Origin: Caprella mutica
Taxonomy: Eukaryota > Arthropoda > Malacostraca > Amphipoda > Caprellidae
Length of the DNA stretch: 64,000 nucleotides
Direction: 5' to 3'
NCBI GenBank assembly: GCA_947561585.1
Contig: CANNZV010002521.1
Span: forward strand, 97,496-161,495
In this document: in pieces, positions 12,901-23,096 of the stretch
How the letters are laid out: each line of letters begins with the position of its first letter
How positions within the stretch are numbered: the first letter of the stretch is position 1
The notes under the pieces: model-generated
Seen by the model: only the letters and a program-made list of their open reading frames with translations
The model's database searches: none
Told to the model about the DNA's origin: nothing
Translations under genes and position numbers: made by a program

Positions 12901-15900
12901 CAGTGTACAGTCACTGTACCAGTGTACAGTCACTGTACCAGTGTACAGTCACTGCACCAGTGTACAGTCACTGTACCAGTGTACAGTCACTGCACCAGTG
13001 TACAGTCACATCACCAGTGTACAGTCACTGTACCAGTGTACAGTCACTGTACCAGTGTACAGTCACATCACCAGTGTACAGTCACATCACCAGTGTACAG
13101 TCACTGCACCAGTGTACAGTCACATCACCAGTGTACAGTCACTGTACCAGTGTACAGTCACTGTACCAGTGTACAGTCACTGTACCAGTGTACAGTCACA
13201 TCACCAGTGTACAGTCACTGTACCAGTGTACAGTCACTGTACCAGTGTACAGTCACTGTACCAGTGTACAGTCACTGTACCAGTGTACAGTCACTGTACC
13301 AGTGTACAGTCACTGCACCAGTGTACAGTCACTGTACCAGTGTACAGTCACTGTACCAGTGTACAGTCACTGCACCAGTGTACAGTCACATCACCAGTGT
13401 ACAGTCACTGTACCAGTGTACAGTCACTGTACCAGTGTACAGTCACTGTACCAGTGTACAGTCACATCACCAGTGTACAGTCACATCACCAGTGTACAGT
13501 CACTGCACCAGTGTACAGTCACATCACCAGTGTACAGTCACTGTACCAGTGTACAGTCACTGTACCAGTGTACAGTCACATCACCAGTGTACAGTCACTG
13601 CACCAGTGTACAGTCACTGTACCAGTGTACAGTCACATCACCAGTGTACAGTCACTGCACCAGTGTACAGTCACATCACCAGTGTACAGTCAGTGCACCA
13701 GTGTACAGTCACATCACCAGTGTACAGTCACTGCACCAGTGTACAGTCACATCACCAGTGTACAGTCACTGCACCAGTGTACAGTCACATCACTAGTGTA
13801 CAGTCACTGCACCAGTGTACAGTCACTGCACCAGTGTACAGTCACATCACCAGTGTACAGTCACTGCACCAGTGTACAGTCACATCACCAGTGTACAGTC
13901 ACTGCACCAGTGTACAGTCACTGCACCAGTGTACAGTCACATCACCAGTGTACAGTCACTGCACCAGTGTACAGTCACTGCACCAGTGTACAGTCACATC
14001 ACTAGTGTACAGTCACTGCACCAGTGTACAGTCACTGCACCAGTGTACAGTCACATCACCAGTGTACAGTCACTGCACCAGTGTACAGTCACATCACCAG
14101 TGTACAGTCACTGCACCAGTGTACAGTCACATCACCAGTGTACAGTCACTGTACCAGTGTACAGTCACATCACCAGTGTACAGTCACATCACCAGTGTAC
14201 AGTCACATCACCAGTGTACAGTCACTGCACCAGTGTACAGTCACTGCACCAGTGTACAGTCACATCACCAGTGTACAGTCACTGCACCAGTGTACAGTCA
14301 CAGCACCAGTGTACAGTCACTGCACCAGTGTACAGTCACTGCACCAGTGTACAGTCACATCACCAGTGTACAGTCACATCACCAGTGTACAGTCACTGCA
14401 CCAGTGTACAGTCACATCACCAGTGTACAGTCACTGCACCAGTGTACAGTCACTGCACCAGTGTACAGTCACTGCACCAGTGTACAGTCACTGCACCAGT
14501 GTACAGTCACTGCACCAGTGTACAGTCACTGCACCAGTGTACAGTCACATCACCAGTGTACAGTCACTGCACCAGTGTACAGTCACTGCACCAGTGTACA
14601 GTCACATCACCAGTGTACAGTCACTGTACCAGTGTACAGTCACATCACCAGTGTACAGTCACTGCACCAGTGTACAGTCACTGTACCAGTGTACAGTCAC
14701 ATCACCAGTGTACAGTCACTGCACCAGTGTACAGTCACTGCACCAGTGTACAGTCACATCACCAGTGTACAGTCACTGCACCAGTGTACAGTCACATCAC
14801 CAGTGTACAGTCACTGCACCAGTGTACAGTCACTGCACCAGTGTACAGTCACTGCACCAGTGTACAGTCACATCACCAGTGTACAGTCACTGTACCAGTG
14901 TACAGTCACTGTACCAGTGTACAGTCACTGCACCAGTGTACAGTCACTGTACCAGTGTACAGTCACTGCACCAGTGTACAGTCACATCACCAGTGTACAG
15001 TCACTGCACCAGTGTACAGTCACATCACCAGTGTACAGTCACATCACCAGTGTACAGTCACTGTACCAGTGTACAGTCACATCACCAGTGTACAGTCACT
15101 GCACCAGTGTACAGTCACTGCACCAGTGTACAGTCACTGCACCAGTGTACAGTCACATCACCAGTGTACAGTCACTGCACCAGTGTACAGTCACATCACC
15201 AGTGTACAGTCACTGCACCAGTGTACAGTCACTGCACCAGTGTACAGTCACATCACCAGTGTACAGTCACTGTACCAGTGTACAGTCACTGTACCAGTGT
15301 ACAGTCACTGCACCAGTGTACAGTCACTGCACCAGTGTACAGTCACATCACCAGTGTACAGTCACTGTACCAGTGTACAGTCACTGTACCAGTGTACAGT
15401 CACTGTACCAGTGTACAGTCACATCACCAGTGTACAGTCACATCACCAGTGTACAGTCACATCACCAGTGTACAGTCACTGCACCAGTGTACAGTCACTG
15501 CACCAGTGTACAGTCACATCACCAGTGTACAGTCACTGCACCAGTGTACAGTCACTGCACCAGTGTACAGTCACATCACCAGTGTACAGTCACATCACCA
15601 GTGTACAGTCACTGCACCAGTGTACAGTCACATCACCAGTGTACAGTCACTGCACCAGTGTACAGTCACTGCACCAGTGTACAGTCACTGCACCAGTGTA
15701 CAGTCACTGCACCAGTGTACAGTCACTGCACCAGTGTACAGTCACATCACCAGTGTACAGTCACTGCACCAGTGTACAGTCACTGCACCAGTGTACAGTC
15801 ACTGCACCAGTGTACAGTCACATCACCAGTGTACAGTCACTGTACCAGTGTACAGTCACTGTACCAGTGTACAGTCACTGTACCAGTGTACAGTCACTGT

Positions 15901-16080
15901 ACCAGTGTACAGTCACTGTACTAGTGTACAGTCACTGTACCAGTGTACAGTCACTGCACCAGTGTACAGTCACTGTACCAGTGTACAGTCACATCACCAG
16001 TGTACAGTCACTGTACCAGTGTACAGTCACTGTACTAGTGTACAGTCACTGTACCAGTGTACAGTCACTGCACCAGTGTA
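992..16080 (+). repeat. 19-bp satellite array, left arm (about 794 units)
   Basis: The unit is GTACAGTCACTGCACCAGT. Three common variants differ in the middle: ..CACTGCACC.., ..CACTGTACC.. and ..CACATCACC... Rarer variants include GCAACAGTG, CAGTGCACC and CACTAGTG. The array is 15,089 bp with almost no indels, so the 19-bp register holds throughout. The unit lacks stop codons in all three plus-strand frames, which creates reading frames of up to 4325 codons that are not genes. The GTAC-type unit forms nested dyads (GTACAGT-C-ACTGTAC). Rare variants recur at fixed large offsets, showing duplication of multi-kilobase blocks. Confidence 0.97.
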
Positions 16081-16410
16081 TATTGAAAATATAGTACGAT
16101 GTGGAGAAATATAGATAAAAAGTTTAAAAGTTTTTTATTCGTAGCAGATATTTGACAACTACGAGTCTGAAACTCATTTTGAAACTCTAGAATGAATAAG
16201 GTGTCTTTTGTCAGCCGAGAGAGTGCAAGCCAACCACTTCCACGCCGCACCTCCGATTGTACTGAACTGCAAAAAAATGAAAAGAAACCATGAAATATAT
16301 AATTATAGGTTCAAAGATTATAATTAATTAAAGGGTTGATAAATTTTAAAATAGATTTTAATAAGAGTAACTATTATGATTTTATTTGCAATAATAAACT
16401 GAAGAACAAA
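16081..16410. other. Interior unique sequence, no gene seen
   Basis: This AT-rich segment joins the 19-bp array to the 10-bp array. It contains GATGTGGAGAAATATAG at about 16097, which resembles GATGTGGAGAAAGATAG at about 20348 on the same strand. No coding frame or RNA gene is recognisable. Confidence 0.5.
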
Positions 16411-16968
16411 CAACTCTAAACAACTCTAAACAACTCTAAACAACTCTAAACAACTCTAAACAACTCTAAACAACTCTAAACAACTCTAAACAACTCTAAA
16501 CAACTCTAAACAACTCTAAACAACTCTAAACAACTCTAAACAACTCTAAACAACTCTAAACAACTCTAAACAACTCTAAACAACTCTAAACAACTCTAAA
16601 CAACTCTAAACAACTCTAAACAACTCTAAACAACTCTAAACAACTCTAAACAACTCTAAACAACTCTAAACAACTCTAAACAACTCTAAACAACTCTAAA
16701 CAACTCTAAACAACTCTAAACAACTCTAAACAACTCTAAACAACTCTAAACAACTCTAAACAACTCTAAACAACTCTAAACAACTCTAAACAACTCTAAA
16801 CAACTCTAAACAACTCTAAACAACTCTAAACAACTCTAAACAACTCTAAACAACTCTAAACAACTCTAAACAACTCTAAACAACTCTAAACAACTCTAAA
16901 CAACTCTAAACAACTCTAAACTCTAAACAACTATAAACTCTAAACAACTATAAACTCTAAATAACTAT
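16411..16968 (+). repeat. 10-bp tandem array (CAACTCTAAA), 51 perfect copies
   Basis: From 16411 to 16920 the unit CAACTCTAAA is repeated 51 times without a single change, followed by about 48 bp of degenerate copies (CTATAAA, CTCTAAA). The 10-bp period places an AAA tract on the same helical face in each unit, so the segment may be curved. Complete homogeneity contrasts with the variant-rich 19-bp and 21-bp arrays and suggests very recent expansion. Confidence 0.97.
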
Positions 16969-17601
16969 GAGCTTACTATTTATTAATTTTAATAAGAAAA
17001 AAGAAGTCTATCAATTACGGGTAAACCTAAAATGTAATATTAAATCTTACATAGGTATTTATAATTTAGTATGATTTTAATATTTAAGAAAAAATGTTAA
17101 TTATATTTTATGCAAATTCAGTTTTGTTTTTATTGGGGAACTATGAAGGGGAATACTTATCACTAGGATAAGTACCTCAAATAACGGTAACAGAACAACC
17201 TCTCACATATTGCTTACCGTCATTATTGAAGAGGACTTTCATTCCTTAGAGTCACTGTCCATCCACCATCTTAGTACCACTTCGCCCCGTACCGCCCGGT
17301 ACCACCTTTTAAGGATTAGTCAGTCATACTAGAGTTGGAAATCCTCGCAGTAAAACATATCCCTGCGTTCAACTTCCAGTGTAGAAAGGGAGATTTTTTC
17401 CAGGAGAGATACAAATTTTAGCTGTTGATTCAGTGGTGGCTAATTTTGGACTGCCTTCTACAGCGCTGAAAATCTCAGAAGTAAAGGTCATAAACAAATG
17501 AAGGGGGTATTGCGTAGTGAAATATTATTGTAATATGATCGGTTAACAATATATGAGGAAAAATCTATTACCGTTATGTCCCATACCTCATTATTTAATA
17601 C
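16969..17601 (-). other. Possible 3' LTR region downstream of truncated BEL-like pol
   Basis: Read on the minus strand, downstream of the integrase frame, the sequence CTTTTCTTGGGAG is followed by TGTATTAAATAATGAGG at 17602 and below. That arrangement (G-rich tract, then TG) resembles a polypurine tract and LTR start. CCCCAATAAAAAC on the same strand near 17136 could be a poly(A) signal. No second LTR copy exists in the window, so the LTR identity and its distal end are unproven. Confidence 0.3.
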
Positions 17602-17967
17602 ACTCCCAAGAAAAGGATTCAAATTGAGTATAGCAATTTGAATTCATAATAAATTTATTGAATATACTTATCATGGTATAAACAGAATATATGTTTTAGA
17701 ATCCAAAATTATAAATTTTGAACATCTAAATATCCAAGCAGTTATGTAAATGGAACACCTACAATCTGATTAGGGATTCATTAAAACCACTAAATATATC
17801 TATCTAAATGTACAGAAAACCACAAAAAAGCTATAACGAAATAGTAACTAACAACAAACTACAGAAAACTTCAACATATATACACTCATTAGAACTAACA
17901 AACTACGAAAGGAACAAGAATAAACTATTTAATATATATATATACACAAACACAAAATGGTAAAAAA
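17602..17967. other. AT-rich 3' untranslated stretch after integrase ORF
   Basis: Downstream, on the minus strand, of the integrase stop codon. It is very AT-rich with a TATATATA run near 17932-17942. No coding frame of its own is recognisable. Confidence 0.5.
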
Positions 17968-20190
17968 TCAGCCCAACATCACTTTGGACTTTTCTCTGCT
18001 AATTAAAGCGGCTTTACGTTTCTTGCGAAAGTTTGGAACATCTGAATCAGTCTTCTCCTTTTCTATGACCTCGACTGAAGTCTCTTGTATCATAGGTATG
18101 AGGTTAGAAGAATGTCTCTTCACGAGTTCTTGCGTCCTACCCTTGAATAGTATAGCACCTGTAGTTTCTCCCAAATCATTTACCTGAACGTCTTCAACTA
18201 TTGCCAATGGGTAATTGGATGGCTTATAGTTTTCTTCTTTTATAAGCACAATATCCCCAATATTCAACTTATCGTGCTTAACAGGTTTATATCTTGTCTT
18301 CTTATCAGTAGCTTGTGATATCAATGTTCCCAAAAACTCGCTATTGTAAATTTTAATCATAGCTCTTCTAACATTTCTAAGCTTCTTGTAGGTATCTGTT
18401 ATGGAGGAAGAACTACTTATTTCAAAATTCAAGTCCCCAGGTACTGGGTCCAATTCCGGTATTACATTAATGTTAATAGTTTCATAGCCTCTTAACAAGA
18501 GTTCAGGCGTAATAACATATGGAATTTCCTCGTTGCTCCTTAAACTACTCTGCAATGAAATTGGCCTTTTGTTCAGTAAATTTACACATTCAGCAACCAA
18601 AAAATCGAATTCTCTAACTTTCAATATATTCTTCTTAATAGAAGCGAACAACAATCTTTTGGTCATCTTGACACAAATTTCTACAAGAGAACCAAGTTCA
18701 CTTTGACCTTTGTAATAATGATCAAAAGTAGTTACCTTCAAGTTATGCTCTGCGAAGTATTTCTTGCATTCAAAATTATTTAACAAGTTCGTAATTATGT
18801 TACCACCCGCAACAAGTTGTGCTCCTAAATCTGAGAAAACTTTTACGGGTAACCCATATTCAAATGAATGAAGTTGAAAAGCTCGCAAGAATTCTGCTGT
18901 AGTTAAATCCTTAACGACCTTTAAATTTATAGCACGGGTCCAAACACAAGTAACACAGAGTACCCAAACTTTCACGTTTTCTTCTGCATAATCTTTAATT
19001 AAGTTTGGCCCAAAATAATCCAAATACACTGTCGAAAAGGGGGTATTAGGAGGGTCCACCCTAAATTCCCGATAAGGACTTTGATTGAGTCTTACACTAC
19101 GAGCATTAAATCGTTTACAGTGGACACATGCACGTAACGTTTTTTTAACTGTTGAAAAGTGACTAGGGATCCAATAATTTTTTCTCAAGTTAGACAGCAC
19201 AACATAAACACCACAGTGCTTTAAACGTTCGTGGGTTTCACGAATGATCATCTTAGTAACTGAACTGTTCTTTGGAAGCAAAATAGGACACAAATTATTT
19301 TTATATTTCCCGTCTTTGAGTAATTTACTTCCCACTCTAAGTAACCCGTCTGAGTCTAAGAAAACTTTCAACTGACAGATCAGATTTGGAACATCTTTAA
19401 CAAGAGACTTATCAGACGAAAAATAACCATAAACCTCGGAAAAATGCTCTCTTTGTTCATTCTCAATAATTGTACGTAATGCCTTGTCTTTAATTGCCCC
19501 TGAATCTAATGTATCTGTTTTACGTACTTTATGCTTACGTTTCTCCATGAAAGTAATCACATGTTCGTACACTTTAACTAACTTCAAAAAACTTGAATAT
19601 AGTTCATGAGGAAACAAAGACTCCTTAATCGCCTGGTAAGATATCGAATAATTATGAGAACTGTTGAATTCCTCAAATGGTACAACAAAATTCATTACTT
19701 CCGAATTACTAACAGATTTATCAGAAGAACGTAAAAAATCGGGACCGCTAATGTAGTTACTTTTTCGAAGTAACTTCGTTGAAAAGGGTCTAGTAATGAA
19801 ATCAGCGGGGTTTTGACACCCTTCAACAAAGTTGAAATGAATTGGGAAATAATTGGCCATTTTTTTTATTTTCTCCAATCTGTTGACAACAAACACAGCT
19901 TTCTTATTCATTTTGTCTAACTTCACCTGGTGAGACTTTATCCAGTTCAGCGCCACCAGACTGTCTGAATAAATCAACATTTCGGTAATCTCTATTGGAG
20001 ACAAAATAGTTTCTCCCTTCAAGTCAACTAAAGTCTCAACTCCAAGTACTATTGAAAGAAGTTCTAGTGACGGAATAGTTTTCCCTTCCAAATTCTTTCC
20101 TATCATACGATTCTTAGCCAAGAGGAAATTCACTTCAAGCGTTTCTAAACATTGGATATAATAAAATTGGATGAAATTAACATACTGCAA
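17968..20190 (-). CDS. BEL/Pao-type RNase H-integrase-DUF5641 polyprotein fragment (5'-truncated)
   Basis: This is a 740-codon open frame, uninterrupted. In order: a partial RNase H (E43 in PSLELL, D76 in YSDSLVALNWI, D130 in CQNPAD), an integrase zinc finger (H320, H325, C355, C358), a DDE integrase core (D391 in YLDYFGP, D454 in FSDLGAQLVAGG, E504 in GSLVEICVK), and a C-terminal DUF5641-like domain (about 555-705) with GDIVLIKEEN. The lysine-rich tail runs to residue 740. Protease, reverse transcriptase and the first RNase H Asp motif are absent. The frame opens at a TTG with no ATG until residue 29. The upstream DNA reads as a pyrimidine-rich tract ending TTTGCAG, so it may be an exon starting at 20184. 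SDLGAQ replaces the SDNGT usual in BEL integrases, marking a lineage distinct from the element at 40787. It is probably a truncated retroelement inside the inverted-repeat unit. That it serves as that unit's transposase is possible but unsupported. Confidence 0.8.
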   Translation of the reverse strand: MQYVNFIQFYYIQCLETLEVNFLLAKNRMIGKNLEGKTIPSLELLSIVLGVETLVDLKGETILSPIEITEMLIYSDSLVALNWIKSHQVKLDKMNKKAVFVVNRLEKIKKMANYFPIHFNFVEGCQNPADFITRPFSTKLLRKSNYISGPDFLRSSDKSVSNSEVMNFVVPFEEFNSSHNYSISYQAIKESLFPHELYSSFLKLVKVYEHVITFMEKRKHKVRKTDTLDSGAIKDKALRTIIENEQREHFSEVYGYFSSDKSLVKDVPNLICQLKVFLDSDGLLRVGSKLLKDGKYKNNLCPILLPKNSSVTKMIIRETHERLKHCGVYVVLSNLRKNYWIPSHFSTVKKTLRACVHCKRFNARSVRLNQSPYREFRVDPPNTPFSTVYLDYFGPNLIKDYAEENVKVWVLCVTCVWTRAINLKVVKDLTTAEFLRAFQLHSFEYGLPVKVFSDLGAQLVAGGNIITNLLNNFECKKYFAEHNLKVTTFDHYYKGQSELGSLVEICVKMTKRLLFASIKKNILKVREFDFLVAECVNLLNKRPISLQSSLRSNEEIPYVITPELLLRGYETININVIPELDPVPGDLNFEISSSSSITDTYKKLRNVRRAMIKIYNSEFLGTLISQATDKKTRYKPVKHDKLNIGDIVLIKEENYKPSNYPLAIVEDVQVNDLGETTGAILFKGRTQELVKRHSSNLIPMIQETSVEVIEKEKTDSDVPNFRKKRKAALISREKSKVMLG

Positions 20191-20215
20191 ACACAGATCA
20201 ATACAAATGTAGGGT
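20185..20215 (-). promoter_or_regulatory. Candidate splice acceptor upstream of integrase frame
   Basis: On the minus strand the sequence ACATTTGTATTGATCTGTG leads into TTTGCAG, immediately before the codons where RNase H similarity begins. A TGA in the same frame lies just upstream. This is what an intron-exon junction would look like, and it explains the lack of an ATG. No donor was identified. Confidence 0.4.
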
Positions 20216-20520
20216 TATAATGGAGGTCTGTGTATAGTGACATCTATGTGTGTTTATTATTAGTTCTTATACTTTAAAATAAATAATGCACTATTTAGAA
20301 CTCTAACAATGTTATATTTAATAAGACTGTAAGACATTATAAACATGATGTGGAGAAAGATAGTTTGTAGTTGGTCAGGGTACACGGCGATTAATTTTTA
20401 AGATAGGCAAATCATGAGTCAGTAATTTACATCACACATACACATTATCAAGCACAAACTCACCATATGTATACGTGTGGTAAGTTGCGACGCGTCTATC
20501 CGCATACATATGAAGTTGGG
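20191..20520. other. Interior unique sequence before right-arm array
   Basis: AT-rich DNA between the integrase frame and the inverted 19-bp repeats. No reverse transcriptase or protease remnant is visible on the minus strand, so whatever preceded the integrase exon is missing here. No gene recognised. Confidence 0.5.
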
Positions 20521-20667
20521 ATGTGACTGTGCACTGGTGCAGTGACTGTACACTGGTGATGTGACTGTACACTGGTGATGTGACTGTACACTGGTACAGT
20601 GACTGTACACTGGTGCAGTGACTGTACACTGGTACAGTGACTGTACTCTGGTGCAGTGACTGTACAC
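20521..20667 (-). repeat. 19-bp satellite, right arm, inner piece (inverted)
   Basis: About 7.7 units of the same 19-bp repeat as 992-16080 but on the opposite strand (ACTGGTGCAGTGACTGTAC). It breaks off at a hAT-like insertion and resumes at 24058. One unit carries TACTCTGG in place of TACACTGG. Confidence 0.95.
20660..20667 (+). repeat. Left target-site duplication of hAT-like element
   Basis: CTGTACAC here pairs with TTGTACAC at 24058-24065, a 7/8 match. The satellite resumes after the right copy exactly in phase (..TGTACAC then TGG..), so the duplication reflects insertion and not array periodicity. An 8-bp duplication is typical of the hAT superfamily. Confidence 0.75.
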
Positions 20668-21187
20668 TAGGGTGGGCCGAAAACAAAAATTTTTGATATT
20701 CAATTGTGGGGTGTAACAGAAATTTGTGAATAGGTAAAATATTATATAAAATGAAATTTCAGGTTATTTTTACAAGATTAAGAGGTCCCCCAACGCATTT
20801 GAAGTTTTCAAATTCATGTATTTATTGATAAATATGATATAATTTTCACAAATACATTTTTTAATCCATACTCTACTATCATTTACATATTCATTATATA
20901 AATAAGTTAATGCTTTCACTGTTATAATTCATTCATATGTAGTTTTCTTCTGATCAGTAATCTGAAGATGTTCTGAACGAACTTCTAGCCTCTAGGAGAG
21001 GTATCGAGTTACCGCGAAGCCAGTGCCTCAGGATTACCCTGAGTTAACATGTCGTGTGTGGCTGTGACACGCAACTCATTTAACCTCCCTGTGTTTGGAG
21101 TTGTTAGTGATTTCAATTCCAACCAATTACCGACTTATGCTTACATTATAAAGTCAATTCTGTTTAGAAAAAAAAAACAGTTGAAAT

Positions 21188-23096
21188 TTGATACAGGGAA
21201 GGAATAAGAATATCTGCTACACATTGGCTGAACCTATTGCAAATATTTACGTGAGTGCATCCATTCTAAGTGTAACTGTGAAACAAATATCTGATAAATT
21301 TATCTCTTATCATGAGAAGTATTTAAATTTTATCAAACCTTATAAGAGCCGGTGCAATTTGGAGAGTTATAAACAGAAACTTAAAAAGTTCTTGGATCAC
21401 TCTGAAATATTGTTTGACTTTTCCTCTTGTAAGTGCAATGATTTTGAATCGTGTATCTGTCCGAAGGAAAAGAAAATTCCCAAAATTGAACAGCAATTTC
21501 TGATTGACCAGCGTAATAACCATTTGATGATCATAGGTTCAGTTGATGGCAGTACCACAAAAAAATTAGAAAAAAGAGCCGCACGTTAAAGTGCTTCAGA
21601 AATGAGAGGCACTGAAATAAGTATCGAAACTTTGTATGCTGCTAGTGACTCCACTGTTGATACAGAATCCGAACTTGAAGAATTTATTCCATCAAAGACA
21701 ACATTGAAAAAACTTAGAAATGAAGTCTTCTATGCAACAGATAAAGGTTGAAGCAGCTCCACGTTTTTAACACCAAAACAAGTGAAGAGTTTTCATATTT
21801 TTGCAACTGCATTTGACCGTGTCGGGATCTCTGATCGTGGTGCTTCGTTGCTTTCTTCCTCTTTGTTAGAGGATATTTCTGTTCCTGATGACACTAAAAA
21901 TATATTTGACAAAAATAAAATCCGTAGTGAAAGAACTAAGAACCGGATGAACAAAAGAAAGTTTGAATCTGATATTACTAGCATTTATTTTTATGGCAAG
22001 AGAGACATCACATTGACAGATGAAAAGAGAGGTAACAAAAATTACTGGAAGAAAGTCACTGAGGAACACATATCCGTTATTGCTGAACCAGATTCCCAAT
22101 ATGTAAGACACTTCACTCCAGATTACGGAAGTTCACAAAGTACCAATCGAGGCATCTTGCAATTCTGTCTGATGAAGTCCCTTCCTCTCGAATCATTGGT
22201 TGCTATTGGGTGCGATGGAACTAATGTAAATAAAGGATTGAAAGGTGGAATAATCAAATTGATCGAGCAATCTATGAAGAAACCCCCCTTGGTTCGTCTG
22301 TATGCTGCATGGTAATGAACTTCCACTCAGACATTTATTCACCTTTATACCTAGATGGTAAAACAAGTGGTCCACGGTGCTTCACAGGAGTTATAGGTAA
22401 GAGTTTACAAAATTGTGAGACAAAACCTATTGTAAAATTCACTGTGACAACTCTAAGTACTGATCAAAAATTTCTCTATGAAATTCATCAAGCTATAAGT
22501 GTCGGTGAAGTTTCACAAGACTTGTCATCGCGTTCACCAGGAGGATTGAATCATGCCAGATGGATAACAACTGCAAATAGGATTCTTAGGTTGTATGTTT
22601 CAATTAAATATCCGAGTCAAGATCTGATCACATTGACTCGATTTGTCATGGAAGTGTATTCACCAATGTGGTTTGCCATTACAGTAAATCCTTTCGTTCA
22701 GAGTGGCCCTAAGCACATATTCCAGAGCATTCTATTGATCAAAACACAATGTAAAAGTACCCAAAGAATTGTGATGCCTGTTGTCAAAAGGAATGCTTAC
22801 TTTGCTCATTCAGAGAATATTCTACTTGCAATGTTGATACCAGGTCTGATATAGTGCGGGTATTCAAGTTGCCTGAAATAAATTGGGAGTGCACAAATTA
22901 CATAACTTTAATCAATTGGAGAAGTGAAGTAACAGAGCCTCCTCTAACTAAGCATTTCACAGATGAAGAAATTGAAAATCACATTGTAAATAAGGAGCTG
23001 TTCCAATGTCCAAAATATCCACTTCACACACAAGCAGTAGAACGCACCATAAAGCTGATAAAGCCAAGAAGCAAGAGATGGTTTAATACTAATTAA
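21188..23096 (+). pseudogene. Broken hAT-like transposase
   Basis: Collinear fragments of one transposase lie in three frames. The first frame (2) runs from 21188 through in-frame stops at 21587 and 21749 to 22315, and includes CDGTNVNKG (codon for Asp at 22213). The frame then changes at or near a C6 tract at 22283-22288 to a segment with CMLHGNELPLRHLF (22299 onward). It changes again by 22351 to a long segment with DGKTSGPR, HARWITTANRIL and KRNAYFAH, ending at 22854. A last shift gives EPPLTKHF and HTQAVER (Glu codon at 23040). C-x2-H followed by RW and a late Glu fits the hAT catalytic core. I have seen this protein type as a multicopy uncharacterised family in arthropods, but no search was run. 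Two stops and at least three frameshifts make it non-functional. Confidence 0.8.

Noticed and set aside
992..16080. CRISPR-like regular repeats
   Set aside because: Units are directly contiguous without unique spacers, and the surrounding elements are animal transposons.
1009..16114. Reading frames of up to 4325 codons (repeating VYSHCTSVQSLHQCTVT)
   Set aside because: The 19-bp unit has no stop codon in any plus frame, so all three frames stay open over the array. The same peptide appears in every frame, and starts and ends follow point variants such as CACTAG. No coding signature beyond the repeat.
16411..16968. Telomeric repeat
   Set aside because: CAACTCTAAA does not match TTAGG or TTAGGG types and lies internally between other repeats.
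17957..18187. Plus-strand frame overlapping the integrase tail
   Set aside because: Antisense shadow of the DUF5641 end of the minus-strand frame.
20419..20703. Minus-strand frames across the inverted 19-bp repeats (also 23951-24274)
   Set aside because: Satellite-derived, with the same repeat peptide as the left array.
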